The notes under the pieces are model-generated. The model searched no databases. It was not told the DNA's origin and saw nothing but the letters and a program-made list of their open reading frames with translations. The position numbers were made by a program, and so were the translations under genes. This document shows, piece by piece, positions 11,060 to 21,858 of a stretch of DNA of 45,000 bases. Numbering within the stretch: the first letter of the stretch is position 1; each line of letters starts with the position of its first letter. The stretch is from assembly GCA_009780915.1 (NCBI GenBank), contig WQZD01000020.1, positions 1-45,000 of the forward strand, read 5' to 3'. The stretch comes from Propionibacteriaceae bacterium. Lineage in GTDB: Bacteria > Actinomycetota > Actinomycetes > Propionibacteriales > Propionibacteriaceae.

Positions 11060-11799
11060 GCCTGGTCGCCGGACGTCAACGGCACGATCGAGCCGGGGAC
11101 CATCGCCTGGTCGCCCCGGCGCACGATGATGTTGCGGACGAACTCTTCGAACTCGCCGGCGAGCCCCTCGCCTTGCGAGTCGAGGGCCGCCTGGCCGATC
11201 AGACGGGCGTTCAGCACCCAGCGAGGACCGCCGATGAACCAGTCGCGCAGTGGCGCGAAGCCCTCGTGGCCCTCCTCGTTCGTCACGGCCAGCACTCGCC
11301 GCAGTTCGGTGCCGAAAGGCCCCGGCGCCATGTCGATGGACGTGGCGTCAGTGCTCTGGTCGATCAACTGCTGGCGGGCGCGAGCGCAGTAGTCGCCGGT
11401 GGAGGGCGCCGCCAGCAACGTCAGCTGCAGGGCGGACTGCGGCGCGTTCTCGACGACCACATGCATGACAGCCTGGGTCTCAGGATCGGCCACCAGGGTG
11501 ACCTTCATCCCGTCCTCAGGGGTGATGATCAGAGCGCCCACGTCGACACGCTCGACCTCGTCGGCGCTCAGGTCGACCTCTGTGATGTCGAAGGGACCGT
11601 CGAAGCGCCAGTCTTGGCTGCGATCCAGCCGATCCCATTGGTCCAGGTCGTCGTCTACGTCTGGATCGTCGCCTTCCGCGTCCGCCTCGCCCTCCTCGTC
11701 TATGTCGACGAGAGCTTCGTCGGCTCCCTCAACCTCCTGCTCGTCGAGCCGAGAGGCGGTCTTCTTACTACGTCCAAATAACACGTCGGTCCTATCCAT
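11056..11799 (-). CDS. DUF3710 family protein
   Basis: A 247-residue protein. An acidic, disordered N-terminal segment (about 15-60, with EEGEADAEGDDPDVDDDLDQ) precedes the conserved DUF3710 body (GPFDITEVDL, ATSIDMAPGPFGTELRRVLA, GPRWVLNARLIGQAA). The start is uncertain: ATG at 11799 lacks a good ribosome site, and a GTG five codons in (11784) would give the family-like N-terminus V-LFGRSKK. It is coupled to the OB-fold gene by a four-base overlap and lies 83 bases downstream of dut on the same strand, forming a dut-DUF3710-OB operon as in other Actinobacteria. Its function is unknown. Confidence 0.85.
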   Translation of the reverse strand: MDRTDVLFGRSKKTASRLDEQEVEGADEALVDIDEEGEADAEGDDPDVDDDLDQWDRLDRSQDWRFDGPFDITEVDLSADEVERVDVGALIITPEDGMKVTLVADPETQAVMHVVVENAPQSALQLTLLAAPSTGDYCARARQQLIDQSTDATSIDMAPGPFGTELRRVLAVTNEEGHEGFAPLRDWFIGGPRWVLNARLIGQAALDSQGEGLAGEFEEFVRNIIVRRGDQAMVPGSIVPLTSGDQA

Positions 11800-11882
11800 C
11801 TATGTGTCGCCTCGACACAGCGTACTCCTTGCTGGAACGAACTGCTGCCCGCTCGCAGCCCCTGGCCCCGTCGGGGTCCTCC

Positions 11883-12347
11883 TCAGGCTGTGGCCCCCCA
11901 CGCGGCCACCCCGCCGGACGACCCGTACCCGCCCGTGCCGCGCTGCGACGGAGGCAGGTGGTCGACCTCGACGAACTCGGCACGGACGATGGGCGCGATG
12001 ACCATCTGAGCGACGAGATCGCCCTTCGCCAGGGTGATCGGCGTCCGGGTGTCGGTGTTGATCAGACAGATGCGGACCTCTCCTCGATAGCCCGCGTCGA
12101 TCACCCCGGGGCTGTTGACCATCGACAGCCCGCAGCGCGCGGCCAGGCCCGAGCGCGGGTAGACGAAGCCGGCGTGTCCCTCTGGGATGGCCACGCCCAC
12201 GCCGGTGCCCACCGTGACCCGTTGCCCGGGTTCGATGGTGACATCCTCGATGACGGCCAAGTCGGCGCCGGCGTCGTCGGGGTGCGCGTACACGGGCAGA
12301 CGGGCATCCCCGTCCAGCTTGGTCATGAGGACTCGTTGGTCGTGCAT
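11883..12347 (-). CDS. dut: dUTP diphosphatase
   Basis: Hydrolyses dUTP to dUMP and PPi, keeping uracil out of DNA and feeding thymidylate synthesis. The 154-residue length fits a trimeric dUTPase. All five motifs are present: I (AHPDDAGADLA), II (PRSGLAARCGL), III (GVIDAGYRGEVRI), IV (KGDLVAQMVI) and V (RGTGGYGSSG) at the C-terminal arm. The ATG at 12347 follows AGGAGAG. It is first in a leftward operon with DUF3710 and the OB-fold protein and diverges from the DUF4235 gene. Confidence 0.97.
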   Translation of the reverse strand: MHDQRVLMTKLDGDARLPVYAHPDDAGADLAVIEDVTIEPGQRVTVGTGVGVAIPEGHAGFVYPRSGLAARCGLSMVNSPGVIDAGYRGEVRICLINTDTRTPITLAKGDLVAQMVIAPIVRAEFVEVDHLPPSQRGTGGYGSSGGVAAWGATA

Positions 12348-12404
12348 CGTCTCTCCTGGTCGGTGTCGCCGTCTCGTTGCGGCGACTTTAGCTCACGGGG
12401 ATAC

Positions 12405-12410
12405 TAGACT
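12405..12410 (+). promoter_or_regulatory. -10 element (TAGACT) before the DUF4235 gene
   Basis: TAGACT matches the actinobacterial TANNNT -10 pattern, 60 bases before the ATG at 12471, leaving a leader with an AGGAGAG-like site. The -35 region is weak. Confidence 0.4.
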
Positions 12411-12470
12411 ACCTGACAGGTTCCGGGCACGAGCTGCGGAACCGACCATCGGTGACACGAAGGAGAGCGC

Positions 12471-12719
12471 ATGGACAAGGTCATTGTGGAGAAGGTGTAC
12501 ACAGCCCTCATGTCCGCGGCGGTCACCTTCGCGGCGGGTTTCGTGCTGAAAAAGGCCTGGAAACTGACCACAGGCGCCGAGCCGCCCGATCCCGAGGATC
12601 CGTCAGTGCCCACGCACCGTGCTGTCATCTGGTTCCTGGCCTCGGGAGTCGGCGTGGGAATGGCCCAGCTGTTCTTCCACCGCGCGGCGGCCAAGCGCCG
12701 TGCTCTTCCCCGCTCGTGA
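12471..12719 (+). CDS. DUF4235 small membrane protein
   Basis: An 82-residue protein with two hydrophobic helices (about 10-26 and 48-66) around a charged loop (KAWKLTTGAEPPDPEDP). This is the DUF4235 layout found beside dut and DUF4193 in Actinobacteria. The ribosome site is AAGGAGAG. The tail is basic (HRAAAKRRALPRS). No function is known. It converges on DUF4193 with a strong hairpin between them. Confidence 0.85.
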   Translation: MDKVIVEKVYTALMSAAVTFAAGFVLKKAWKLTTGAEPPDPEDPSVPTHRAVIWFLASGVGVGMAQLFFHRAAAKRRALPRS

Positions 12720-12791
12720 CGCCGCGCGACACGCGCACACGCCGATCACACGCCACCACATCGTGGCGATGAGCCCATCCCCCCAGGGAGG

Positions 12792-12830
12792 GTGATCGGT
12801 GGATCAGCTCGCGCCGGATCCACCGATCAC
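12792..12830. terminator. Bidirectional terminator hairpin between DUF4235 and DUF4193 genes
   Basis: A perfect 14-base inverted repeat (GTGATCGGTGGATC at 12792-12805, GATCCACCGATCAC at 12817-12830) with an 11-base loop lies between two convergent genes, 12 bases from the DUF4193 stop. No U-tract is needed for many actinobacterial terminators. Confidence 0.75.
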
Positions 12831-12842
12831 GCAACGACTGCG

Positions 12843-13139
12843 TCAGACGCAGTCAACGCAATATTCTTGCCCGTTTCGCATTGCCGCGATCTGGCTCCGG
12901 TTCTTCACCAAGAAGCAGCCCGCGCATGTGAACTCGTCAGCCTGACGGGGAATCACGCGAACAGTCAGCTCCTCGTTAGACAGATCCGCTCCCGGCAGCT
13001 CGAAGCTCTCGGCGGCTTCCGCCTCGTCCTCATCAACGGAACCAGAATTCTTGTCATTACGACGAGTTTTCAACTCCTCGATGCTGTCTTCGCTGATCTC
13101 CTCATCGGACTTCCGGGGGGCATCGTAGTCGGTCGCCAT
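12843..13139 (-). CDS. DUF4193 family protein
   Basis: A 98-residue acidic protein beginning MATDYDAPRKSDEE. The C-terminal half holds a CxxC pair (TCAGCFLV) and a second pair at the very end (EYCVDCV), suggesting a zinc-ribbon-like site. The family is widespread and highly conserved in Actinobacteria; I know of no established role. An acidic linker (EELKTRRNDKN, EDEAEAAESFELPG) precedes the metal-binding part. The start has a GTGAGG-like site 8-10 bases upstream. It is divergent from sepH across a 198-base A/T-richer region that should hold both promoters. Confidence 0.9.
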   Translation of the reverse strand: MATDYDAPRKSDEEISEDSIEELKTRRNDKNSGSVDEDEAEAAESFELPGADLSNEELTVRVIPRQADEFTCAGCFLVKNRSQIAAMRNGQEYCVDCV

Positions 13140-13337
13140 ATATCAACCTCACCTCTCATGTACATCTTCGACCGCACATGTGTATCACAAACTGAGCGAC
13201 TTCGCCACTTCATCCCCGCGTGTCTGGACAAAACTCTCAATCTCAGGTTTTCTGTGAGTCTCATTCACCACGGCTAGGCTTGGTGGAGGATAATAAGGCT
13301 GAGGTTTCTTGCGCGCAAGGAGAACGGGATTGAGAGG
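13140..13337. promoter_or_regulatory. A/T-richer divergent region between DUF4193 and sepH genes
   Basis: The region has no open frame resembling a gene and is more A/T-rich than its surroundings. It contains AGGATAATAAGG (about 13287-13298), a plausible -10 area for sepH, and on the other strand GATACACATG, possibly for DUF4193. I searched the frames here for the missing SepH N-terminus and found none. Confidence 0.4.
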
Positions 13338-14192
13338 ATGACAATGGAGGCCAGTATGACGCCACGCGATATCCAGTTGAGGATTCGTTCTGGCGAGTCC
13401 TTGGCTGACGTCATCGCAGCATCTGGCTTGCCGGCCACCCGCGTGGAGGCGTTCGCCGCCCCCATCCTCGCCGAGCGCGAGCACACGACGGCGACCGCCT
13501 TGTCGTCCACCGTGCGTCGTCGCGGAGAGACGGCGTCCGCCCGACGCCTCAACCAGACCGTGGCCGAGGCGCTGCTGGACGCCGGTCAAGACATCGACTT
13601 CGTCACCTGGGACTCCTGGCGCCGATCCGATGGGCGCTGGATCCTCCAGGGGACCTGGCGCAACCAGAGCAAGGACATGTGCGCCCGCTTCATCTTCGAC
13701 CCCAAGGGCCGCTTCTCCATCGCCGAGAACGACCAGGCCCGCCTCCTCGTCTCCGACCTGCCCTTGATGGCCCCGGTCGACGTCGAATCCGAGCCCACGG
13801 AGAACATCGTCCCGCACTTGGCGCTCGTCCAATCCGATCTCGCCGAAGAGACGACTCTGGGACTGCGCCGAGACATGGACGACGACGAGTTCGAGAGCTT
13901 CGACGAGGATGACGAGTCCGACGAGGAAGAATCCCTGCGCTCGGACATCGACCTCCTCTACGACATGATCTCGGTCATCGACGAGGACTCCGTGCGGATC
14001 TTCCGCGGACTGCGCCAACCCTTGCCTCCCCACGTCGAGTCGCCCCCCGCGCAACCCAGCCTGATGGACGACGTGACGACGCCGGCCCCCGACACCGAGC
14101 ATCCGCCGGCCGCAGAGCCCTCGCCGCGCAAGGGCCGCAAACGTGCGTCCGTCCCCTCCTGGGACGACATCATCTTCGGCGGACAGTCCTGA
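13338..14192 (+). CDS. sepH: SepH-like cell division protein, short N-terminus
   Basis: SepH promotes FtsZ assembly at division sites in Actinobacteria. The helix-turn-helix part of its DUF3071 domain is clear (TPRDIQLRIRSGESLADVIA, then PILAEREHTT), followed by TWDSWRRSDGRWILQGTW, an acidic linker (about 175-200, DDDEFESFDEDDESDEE) and a basic end (RKGRKRASVPSWDDIIFGG) that is the conserved C-terminal FtsZ-linked motif region. The usual 45-60 residues before the HTH are absent; an in-frame stop lies at 13275. ATG codons at 13338, 13344 and 13356 compete; 13356 (GGAGG, 5 bases) and 13344 (GAGAGG, 6 bases) have the best spacing. The longest is 284 residues. The stop is four bases from the convergent gene. 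Confidence 0.85.
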   Translation: MTMEASMTPRDIQLRIRSGESLADVIAASGLPATRVEAFAAPILAEREHTTATALSSTVRRRGETASARRLNQTVAEALLDAGQDIDFVTWDSWRRSDGRWILQGTWRNQSKDMCARFIFDPKGRFSIAENDQARLLVSDLPLMAPVDVESEPTENIVPHLALVQSDLAEETTLGLRRDMDDDEFESFDEDDESDEEESLRSDIDLLYDMISVIDEDSVRIFRGLRQPLPPHVESPPAQPSLMDDVTTPAPDTEHPPAAEPSPRKGRKRASVPSWDDIIFGGQS

Positions 14193-14196
14193 CCCG

Positions 14197-15321
14197 TCAG
14201 TCGATCAGGATGGGGACTGACCTCTCCTGCGAGGTCCAGCCTCCATGCATCCCCACCAGATAGAACTCCCCCGGAAAGCTGCGGGTCAGGTACGCGCCCG
14301 TGGAGGTCGGCTGGACCACCACGTCCCCGATCCGAGGGGCGTACGCGGGGTCGACACGTCCGAAGATCCCCGCCTCGACAGCCTCGCCCCTGGTCATCAC
14401 GCTCGCCCGGTCCTGGAGACGGTCGCGCCACCTGCGCGCCACCTGGTCGGGCTGATCGGTGTACAGGTGCCGGAACCGGGCTTCACCGCCGACCAGACGC
14501 ACACCGTCCCTCAAGACGGGATCGTCGTCGATGACGACGCGGTCCTCCGGGGCCACGTCGACCATGCCGTGGTCGCCGGTCACCAGCACGGTCACGTCGT
14601 CGTCGAGCAGCTGGCGCAGGTCGAAGAGGAAGTCGTCGATGATCGCCAGGGTCGCGCGCCACTGGTCCGAGGCGACGCCGTACTTGTGCCCGACCTGGTC
14701 CAGCCGAGGCTCGTAGACGTACACCAGGCTCCGCTGCCCCCGGCGTGAGGCCTGCTGGATCTCGCGGCATCGGGAGTGCGGCTTGGAGATGTCCACGCCG
14801 ATCATGTGCGCCGCGCGCGTCCCCATCCTAGTCAGGCCGCTGGCGACGTGCTCAGCGGGGACCACGCAGCTCACGGCGACGCCGGCGTCGACCATGCGAT
14901 CCATGACGGGAGGCAGGCTGGGCACGGGCTCCTCGACGAACAGGGGGGTGATCACCTGGGAGGGCTGCGAGCGGCGTGAGGGGCGATCCAGTTCGAAGGA
15001 GAACCCCACGATCCCGTGCTCCCCCGGCGACGCGCCCGTCCACAAGCTCATCAACGAGGCCGCCGTCGTGGTCGGGCGGCACACGTCCACCCTGACCGCG
15101 TCCCCGATGACACCGGCCGCGTAGGGGGCGTCCACGCACGCGCGCATCAGGAGGTCCCACCCCAGACCGTCGACGAGGACGACGACGTACCGGCTCGCAG
15201 GCGGCAAGCCGATGAGGTCCTGATCCAGGCCTGGCACCCCCAGATGCGCCCCCACACTCGGGAGCAAATCCGACAAGTGAGGGCCGTCCCCGTTTGTAAA
15301 GTCGTTCACATATGACATCAT
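14197..15321 (-). CDS. Alkaline-phosphatase-superfamily protein (nucleotide pyrophosphatase/phosphodiesterase type)
   Basis: A 374-residue metal-dependent phosphohydrolase. Near the N-terminus VVVLVDGLGWDLL gives the first metal Asp, and RPTTTAASLMSLWTG supplies the nucleophilic Thr. Later come EPRLDQVGHKYG (Asp and His) and VLVTGDHGMVDV (Asp-His), the standard NPP-family metal ligands. There is no clear signal peptide, so it is probably cytosolic. Synteny beside sepH is common in Actinobacteria. The start ATG-ATG at 15321/15318 lacks a Shine-Dalgarno site; a GTG at 15309 is an alternative. Its substrate is unknown. Confidence 0.85.
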   Translation of the reverse strand: MMSYVNDFTNGDGPHLSDLLPSVGAHLGVPGLDQDLIGLPPASRYVVVLVDGLGWDLLMRACVDAPYAAGVIGDAVRVDVCRPTTTAASLMSLWTGASPGEHGIVGFSFELDRPSRRSQPSQVITPLFVEEPVPSLPPVMDRMVDAGVAVSCVVPAEHVASGLTRMGTRAAHMIGVDISKPHSRCREIQQASRRGQRSLVYVYEPRLDQVGHKYGVASDQWRATLAIIDDFLFDLRQLLDDDVTVLVTGDHGMVDVAPEDRVVIDDDPVLRDGVRLVGGEARFRHLYTDQPDQVARRWRDRLQDRASVMTRGEAVEAGIFGRVDPAYAPRIGDVVVQPTSTGAYLTRSFPGEFYLVGMHGGWTSQERSVPILID

Positions 15322-15366
15322 GGCAGATGGAGAACATGCCACCAACCAGCCTGCGGAGAGGAATGC

Positions 15367-16416
15367 GTGCGTAAACGTCCGTTCATAGCTGCTCGCATCG
15401 AGAAGCAACTCAATCGCCGCATCGCGACCACCCTGCGCCGCTTCGGATGGCGTGACACGGTCGTGGCGTACACGGGGTACGGCTCGCAAACCCGGCTGCG
15501 CGTCCTGGGACGCGTCATCCTCTCCCCCAAGAACTCCCCAGCCATCACGGCCAGCCGCGAGGAGGTCTGGGCCCTTCGCCGTGGCTGGCGCAACTTCATC
15601 TGCGTCCCGGCGGTCAACCGCGCGGTCCAGGTCAGCGTGGGCGGGCACGTCACCGACGCCCTCACCGACCGCAACGGGTACGTCGACATCGCCGTCGCGC
15701 GACACGGGCTCACGCCGGGGTGGCACCACGTCCACATCTCCACCGGCGACAGCGCGCCCACCGTGGCCCCGGTGCTGATCATCGGCGACGACGTGCGGTT
15801 CGGCATCGTCTCGGACATCGACGACACGATCATCACCAGCTACCTCCCGCGTCTGATGATCGCCGCGTACAACTCCTTCGTCTTGCGGGAGTCCGCCCGC
15901 GTGCCCGTCGCCGGGATGGCCGCGATGTACGGCGCCCTCCTGCGCCAGCACCCGGGCGCCCCGCTGATCTACGTGTCCACGGGGTCCTGGGACACCCAGC
16001 CCTTCCTCGAACGCTTCATCGGGCGCCACGGCTATCCGTCCGGGCCCATGCTCCTCTCCGACTGGGGACCGACCAACACCGGCTGGTTCCGGTCGGGTCC
16101 CGCCCACAAACGCGCCTGCCTGGACACCCTGGCCCGCGACTTCCCCCACATCCGCTGGCTGCTGGTCGGCGACGACGGTCAGCATGATCCGGGGCTGTAC
16201 GCCGAGTTCGCCATGCGCCACCCCGAGCAGGTGGCCGGAATCGCGATCCGCGAGCTTCCCACCGTGGAGCAGGTCCTCGCCCACGGCAGCCCCTCGACGA
16301 TGTCGCTCTTCCCCACCTTGACCCCGGCGCAGGTGCGTCAGGTACGCGCCCCCGACGGGCACACCCTGCTCCCCTTGGTCCACTCCCTGCTCGCCGATCC
16401 CGGCCCGGGCCTCTGA
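15367..16416 (+). CDS. App1-type (DUF2183) HAD-like phosphatase
   Basis: A 349-residue protein. The N-terminal half (about 1-130) is a beta-rich domain. The C-terminal half is the App1 catalytic domain with FGIVSDIDDTII (the DxDxT nucleophile motif), PLIYVSTGSWD (motif II Thr/Ser), HKR and LLVGDDGQHDPGLY (acidic metal-binding motif). Yeast App1 is a phosphatidate phosphatase; the bacterial substrate is untested. The start is GTG at 15367 with GGAGAGG upstream. It is divergent from the phosphodiesterase gene, separated by 45 bases, so the two promoters must overlap. Confidence 0.87.
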   Translation: MRKRPFIAARIEKQLNRRIATTLRRFGWRDTVVAYTGYGSQTRLRVLGRVILSPKNSPAITASREEVWALRRGWRNFICVPAVNRAVQVSVGGHVTDALTDRNGYVDIAVARHGLTPGWHHVHISTGDSAPTVAPVLIIGDDVRFGIVSDIDDTIITSYLPRLMIAAYNSFVLRESARVPVAGMAAMYGALLRQHPGAPLIYVSTGSWDTQPFLERFIGRHGYPSGPMLLSDWGPTNTGWFRSGPAHKRACLDTLARDFPHIRWLLVGDDGQHDPGLYAEFAMRHPEQVAGIAIRELPTVEQVLAHGSPSTMSLFPTLTPAQVRQVRAPDGHTLLPLVHSLLADPGPGL

Positions 16417-16438
16417 CCAGCCCCCCAAGACCGTCCGA

Positions 16439-16464
16439 CGGCGGCGATATCGGTCGTGCCGCCG
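16439..16464 (+). terminator. Weak hairpin after the App1 gene
   Basis: CGGCGG (16439-16444) pairs with CCGCCG (16459-16464) around a 14-base loop, 23 bases past the stop. The stem is short and there is no T-run. Confidence 0.25.
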
Positions 16465-16533
16465 CGCGCTGAGCGTGTCTGGAGACGGGGACTGTGCTCG
16501 ACGCGGTAGCATATCCCGGTTGAAGGAGCTAGT

Positions 16534-18978
<2,445 letters not shown>

Positions 18979-19005
18979 GCGCGGCTCACCGTCCCCTCCT
19001 CGGGC

Positions 19006-19030
19006 GTCCGCCTGAGGAGGTCAGGCGGAC
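19006..19030. terminator. Bidirectional terminator between parC and ddl
   Basis: GTCCGCCTGA (19006-19015) and TCAGGCGGAC (19021-19030) form a perfect 10-base stem with a GGAGG loop, between the ends of two convergent genes. It should serve both directions. Confidence 0.8.
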
Positions 19031-19041
19031 AGGCGGTCAGC

Positions 19042-20226
19042 TCACCGCTTGGCCCCCTTGGCCCCCTTCATCCCCAGGGACGCCCCTGCCAGGATGTTGG
19101 TGTCGAAGGCGTAGGTGAGATCCTCGGCGGCGCGCTGGCGCTTCAGGGCCAGGCCGATCAAGCGGTCCAGGAGGTCGGGGTACGACACCCCGACGGGCTC
19201 CCAGAGGTAGAAGGACAACGACCCGGGGATGGTGTTGACCTCGTTGATCCAGATCTGGGACGTGGTCGTGTCCATGAGGAAGTCCACGCGGGTGACCCCG
19301 CACAGGTCGAGGTAGCGGAAGGCGCCGACGGCCAGGGAGCGGACATGCTCGCGCTGCTCGGGCGTCAGGTCCGCGGGGATCCGGCGCTTGAGGGAGGCCA
19401 TCCCCTTGCCCGCGCTCCCCTTGCCGGCCGACACGTACTTGTCCTCGTAGGAGAGGATGGCGTCCGTCATGACGGGCTCCTCGCACTCCGACGCCTCGGC
19501 GGAGTCGGCGTCGCCCACGACGGAGCAGTTGATCTCGCGCAGATCCACCACGGCGGGCTCCACGAGCACATGGCGGGCGAACGAGAAGGCGAGGTCGAGG
19601 CTGTCCCTCAGTTCCTCGGCGTTCACCGCCTTGCTGATCCCCACCGAGGAGCCCAGGTTCACGGGCTTGACGATCACCGGGTAGGCGAACTCCTGCTCGA
19701 CCCTGGCGCGGATGGTCTCCGCTCGCCAGTCCGCCATGGAGAACCTCAGCCCGTCGAGGACGGGGAACCCGCCCCGGTCGAGCATCACCTTCATGGTGAA
19801 CTTGTCCATGCCCACGGCCGAGGCCAGCACGTTCGGGCCGACGTACGGCAGGTTGACGGTCTCCAGGAAGCCCTGCAGAGCGCCGTCCTCGACGTTCGTG
19901 CCATGGACGATGGGGAAGGCCACGTCGATCAGGATGGAGGTCTTCTTCCCCCACGCCTTGCCGCCCTCGGCCTCCAGGAAGGTCCTGGTTCCGCGCACAT
20001 GGAATCCGACGCGCTGACACGTCTTCAGCAGGGCGGGGATGTCCGTGTAGGCCTCCATCCGCGTCAGCGCCTCGCCGTGCCACATCTCATTGTTCTTGGC
20101 GATGTAGACGGGGACGATCGCGTACCGCTCCTGGTCCAGACTCGCCATCGCCTGCACAGCCGAGATGACCGACACTTCATGTTCCACGCTCTTGCCGCCG
20201 AAGAGCACCGCCACGGAAATTTTCAC
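19042..20226 (-). CDS. ddl: D-alanine--D-alanine ligase, Firmicutes-like
   Basis: An ATP-grasp ligase joining two D-amino acids for the peptidoglycan stem peptide. The 394-residue protein has LFGGKSVEHEVS (Glu of subsite 1), YPVIVKPVNLGSSVGIS (ATP loop), and INEVNTIPGSLSFYLWEP (metal and product loop). The omega loop keeps Lys-Tyr (SYEDKYVS), the Tyr that favours D-Ala over D-lactate, and carries a Gly/Ser/Lys insert (SAGKGSAGKG). The wording resembles clostridial Ddl more than mycobacterial Ddl, as I remember them. The start is GTG, probably leaderless (TAGACT ends 8 bases before). It is last in a three-gene leftward set with a Mur ligase and a hydrolase. Confidence 0.93.
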   Translation of the reverse strand: MKISVAVLFGGKSVEHEVSVISAVQAMASLDQERYAIVPVYIAKNNEMWHGEALTRMEAYTDIPALLKTCQRVGFHVRGTRTFLEAEGGKAWGKKTSILIDVAFPIVHGTNVEDGALQGFLETVNLPYVGPNVLASAVGMDKFTMKVMLDRGGFPVLDGLRFSMADWRAETIRARVEQEFAYPVIVKPVNLGSSVGISKAVNAEELRDSLDLAFSFARHVLVEPAVVDLREINCSVVGDADSAEASECEEPVMTDAILSYEDKYVSAGKGSAGKGMASLKRRIPADLTPEQREHVRSLAVGAFRYLDLCGVTRVDFLMDTTTSQIWINEVNTIPGSLSFYLWEPVGVSYPDLLDRLIGLALKRQRAAEDLTYAFDTNILAGASLGMKGAKGAKR

Positions 20227-20234
20227 GAGTCCAC

Positions 20235-20240
20235 AGTCTA
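20235..20240 (-). promoter_or_regulatory. -10 element for ddl (TAGACT)
   Basis: On the minus strand TAGACT ends eight bases before the GTG start of ddl at 20226, with no Shine-Dalgarno site. This suggests an internal, leaderless promoter in addition to read-through from the Mur ligase gene. Confidence 0.45.
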
Positions 20241-20317
20241 GTGGGTGAGGCCAAGCGGTGACCGCCCGCGCGCGCCGTCACCGACGCACGCCCGCCGGGA
20301 CACCGCGGGACCGAACC

Positions 20318-21853
20318 TCAGTAGTTGTCCGGCAGGTCGTTCTCCAGCAGGATGACCTTCTCGCCCGGGCTGGGAAGGGCATGCGCCCGCGCCAGGGCGT
20401 CTTTGACGTCCTCGACGACAGTGAGCTTGGCCGGGTCGTAACCGGTGTCCAGGAGCCCCTTCGCGATGGGGCGGGTCTGTTTGGCCCCCACCAGGAAGAC
20501 ATGGTCGCAGACGGCCGCCTGGGCGCCGAACGCCTCGTTGAGGGCGTCCTGGCGCTCGCCCAGCTCCACCATTCCGGGAGTGATGAGGATCCTCGTCGCG
20601 TCGAAGAGCATGAGGGTGTCCAGGGCCGCCTTGGCCCCGGCGGGGTTGGAGTTGTACGCGTCGTCGATGATCGTGACGCCGCCGCTTCGCGACATAGCCA
20701 GCCGGTGTGGGGCTGGCGCCAGCTTCTTCAACTGCGCGCGCAACTCGTCCGGGGTGACCCCCAGGTCGAGGGCGACGGCGGCCGCGCCGGCCACGTTGAG
20801 GATGGCGTGCGTCCCGATGAGGGGAGTCGACAGCCCGGTGATCCGGCTCCCCTTGTGCGACAAGGAGAAGGTCGTCCCCGAGGAGTGGACGTCGACGTCG
20901 TAGGCGTACGTGTCACTATCCGTACGAAGTCCGTACAACTGTCGGTCCTGGTCGGGCTGGTTCGCTCGCAAGATCTCGTTGTCACCATTGAGGTAGAGCA
21001 TCCCCTTGCCGCGCACGGCCTGGGCGAGTTCCATCTTCGTCTGCAGGATCGCGGCCTGCGAGCCGAAGGTGACCAGGTGCTGCTCCCCGATGGCGGTGAT
21101 GACCCCGATCTGGGGATCGACCAGGTCGCAGTCGGCTGCGATCTCCCCGATGCGTTCGGCCCCCATCTCGCAGACGAACACCTCGTGGGTGGCCCGTAAC
21201 TCGGCCCGGATGGTCTTCGTGATCCCCATGGGGGTGTTGTAGGACTCCGGCGTCATCAGGACGTTGAAATGGCCCTTGAGCAGGGTGGCCAGGTAGTACT
21301 TCACCGAGGTCTTGCCATAGGACCCCGTGATGCCGATGCGGATCAGGCGCGGATGGGAGGCCAGCAGACGCTTGGCCTCGTCGAGGTAGCGCTGGCGCAC
21401 CCCCGCCTCGATCGGGGAGTTCACCGCGTTGGCGATGATGACCCACACGGGGCTGAGGACGTACGGCAGGATGGCGACCAGCGTGAGGGCCCGGGTCGGC
21501 ACGACGAGCCCGAGCAGCAGGACGAGGACCACCAGGACGCCCACAGCGACCAGCATGCGGATGACGCGCGAGGTGAACACCAGCGGCTTCTTGGCCTGGG
21601 CCGCCTTGGGGCGATTCGCCCACAGGGCGATCAGCAGCCACACGATCGCGATGACGCCGGCCCCCACGCCCCACACCAGAGCGAGCGCGCCGATCAGCAC
21701 GGCGACGATCTGCGGGATCCACGAGGAGCGGTGGTCGGCGAGCCAGGACGCCTGGGTACGTGTGACGTACTGGTTGAGCTGGAACATGTGCATGTGCCGA
21801 CGCACCGCGAAACCGGTTGCGACGACGCTCAGCACCAGGACAGCGATCCACAT
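20318..21853 (-). CDS. MurF-like ligase with N-terminal membrane domain
   Basis: A 511-residue protein. Residues 1-145 contain about five hydrophobic helices (1-18, 46-64, 66-84, 100-122, 126-144). A Mur-ligase core follows: IRIGITGSYGKTSVKYYLA (ATP P-loop), MTPESYNTPMGI, VFVCEMGAERIGEI, NVAGAAAVAL, and the MurF-type DDAYNSNPAGAKAAL. MurF adds the D-Ala-D-Ala dipeptide to UDP-MurNAc-tripeptide. Ordinary MurF is soluble and about 450 residues; a membrane-anchored form next to Ddl and this hydrolase is the arrangement I recall from Firmicutes. It may be an auxiliary MurF; the standard murF would be in the dcw cluster elsewhere. It starts 5 bases after the hydrolase stop. Confidence 0.85.
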   Translation of the reverse strand: MWIAVLVLSVVATGFAVRRHMHMFQLNQYVTRTQASWLADHRSSWIPQIVAVLIGALALVWGVGAGVIAIVWLLIALWANRPKAAQAKKPLVFTSRVIRMLVAVGVLVVLVLLLGLVVPTRALTLVAILPYVLSPVWVIIANAVNSPIEAGVRQRYLDEAKRLLASHPRLIRIGITGSYGKTSVKYYLATLLKGHFNVLMTPESYNTPMGITKTIRAELRATHEVFVCEMGAERIGEIAADCDLVDPQIGVITAIGEQHLVTFGSQAAILQTKMELAQAVRGKGMLYLNGDNEILRANQPDQDRQLYGLRTDSDTYAYDVDVHSSGTTFSLSHKGSRITGLSTPLIGTHAILNVAGAAAVALDLGVTPDELRAQLKKLAPAPHRLAMSRSGGVTIIDDAYNSNPAGAKAALDTLMLFDATRILITPGMVELGERQDALNEAFGAQAAVCDHVFLVGAKQTRPIAKGLLDTGYDPAKLTVVEDVKDALARAHALPSPGEKVILLENDLPDNY

Positions 21854-21858
21854 GACGG

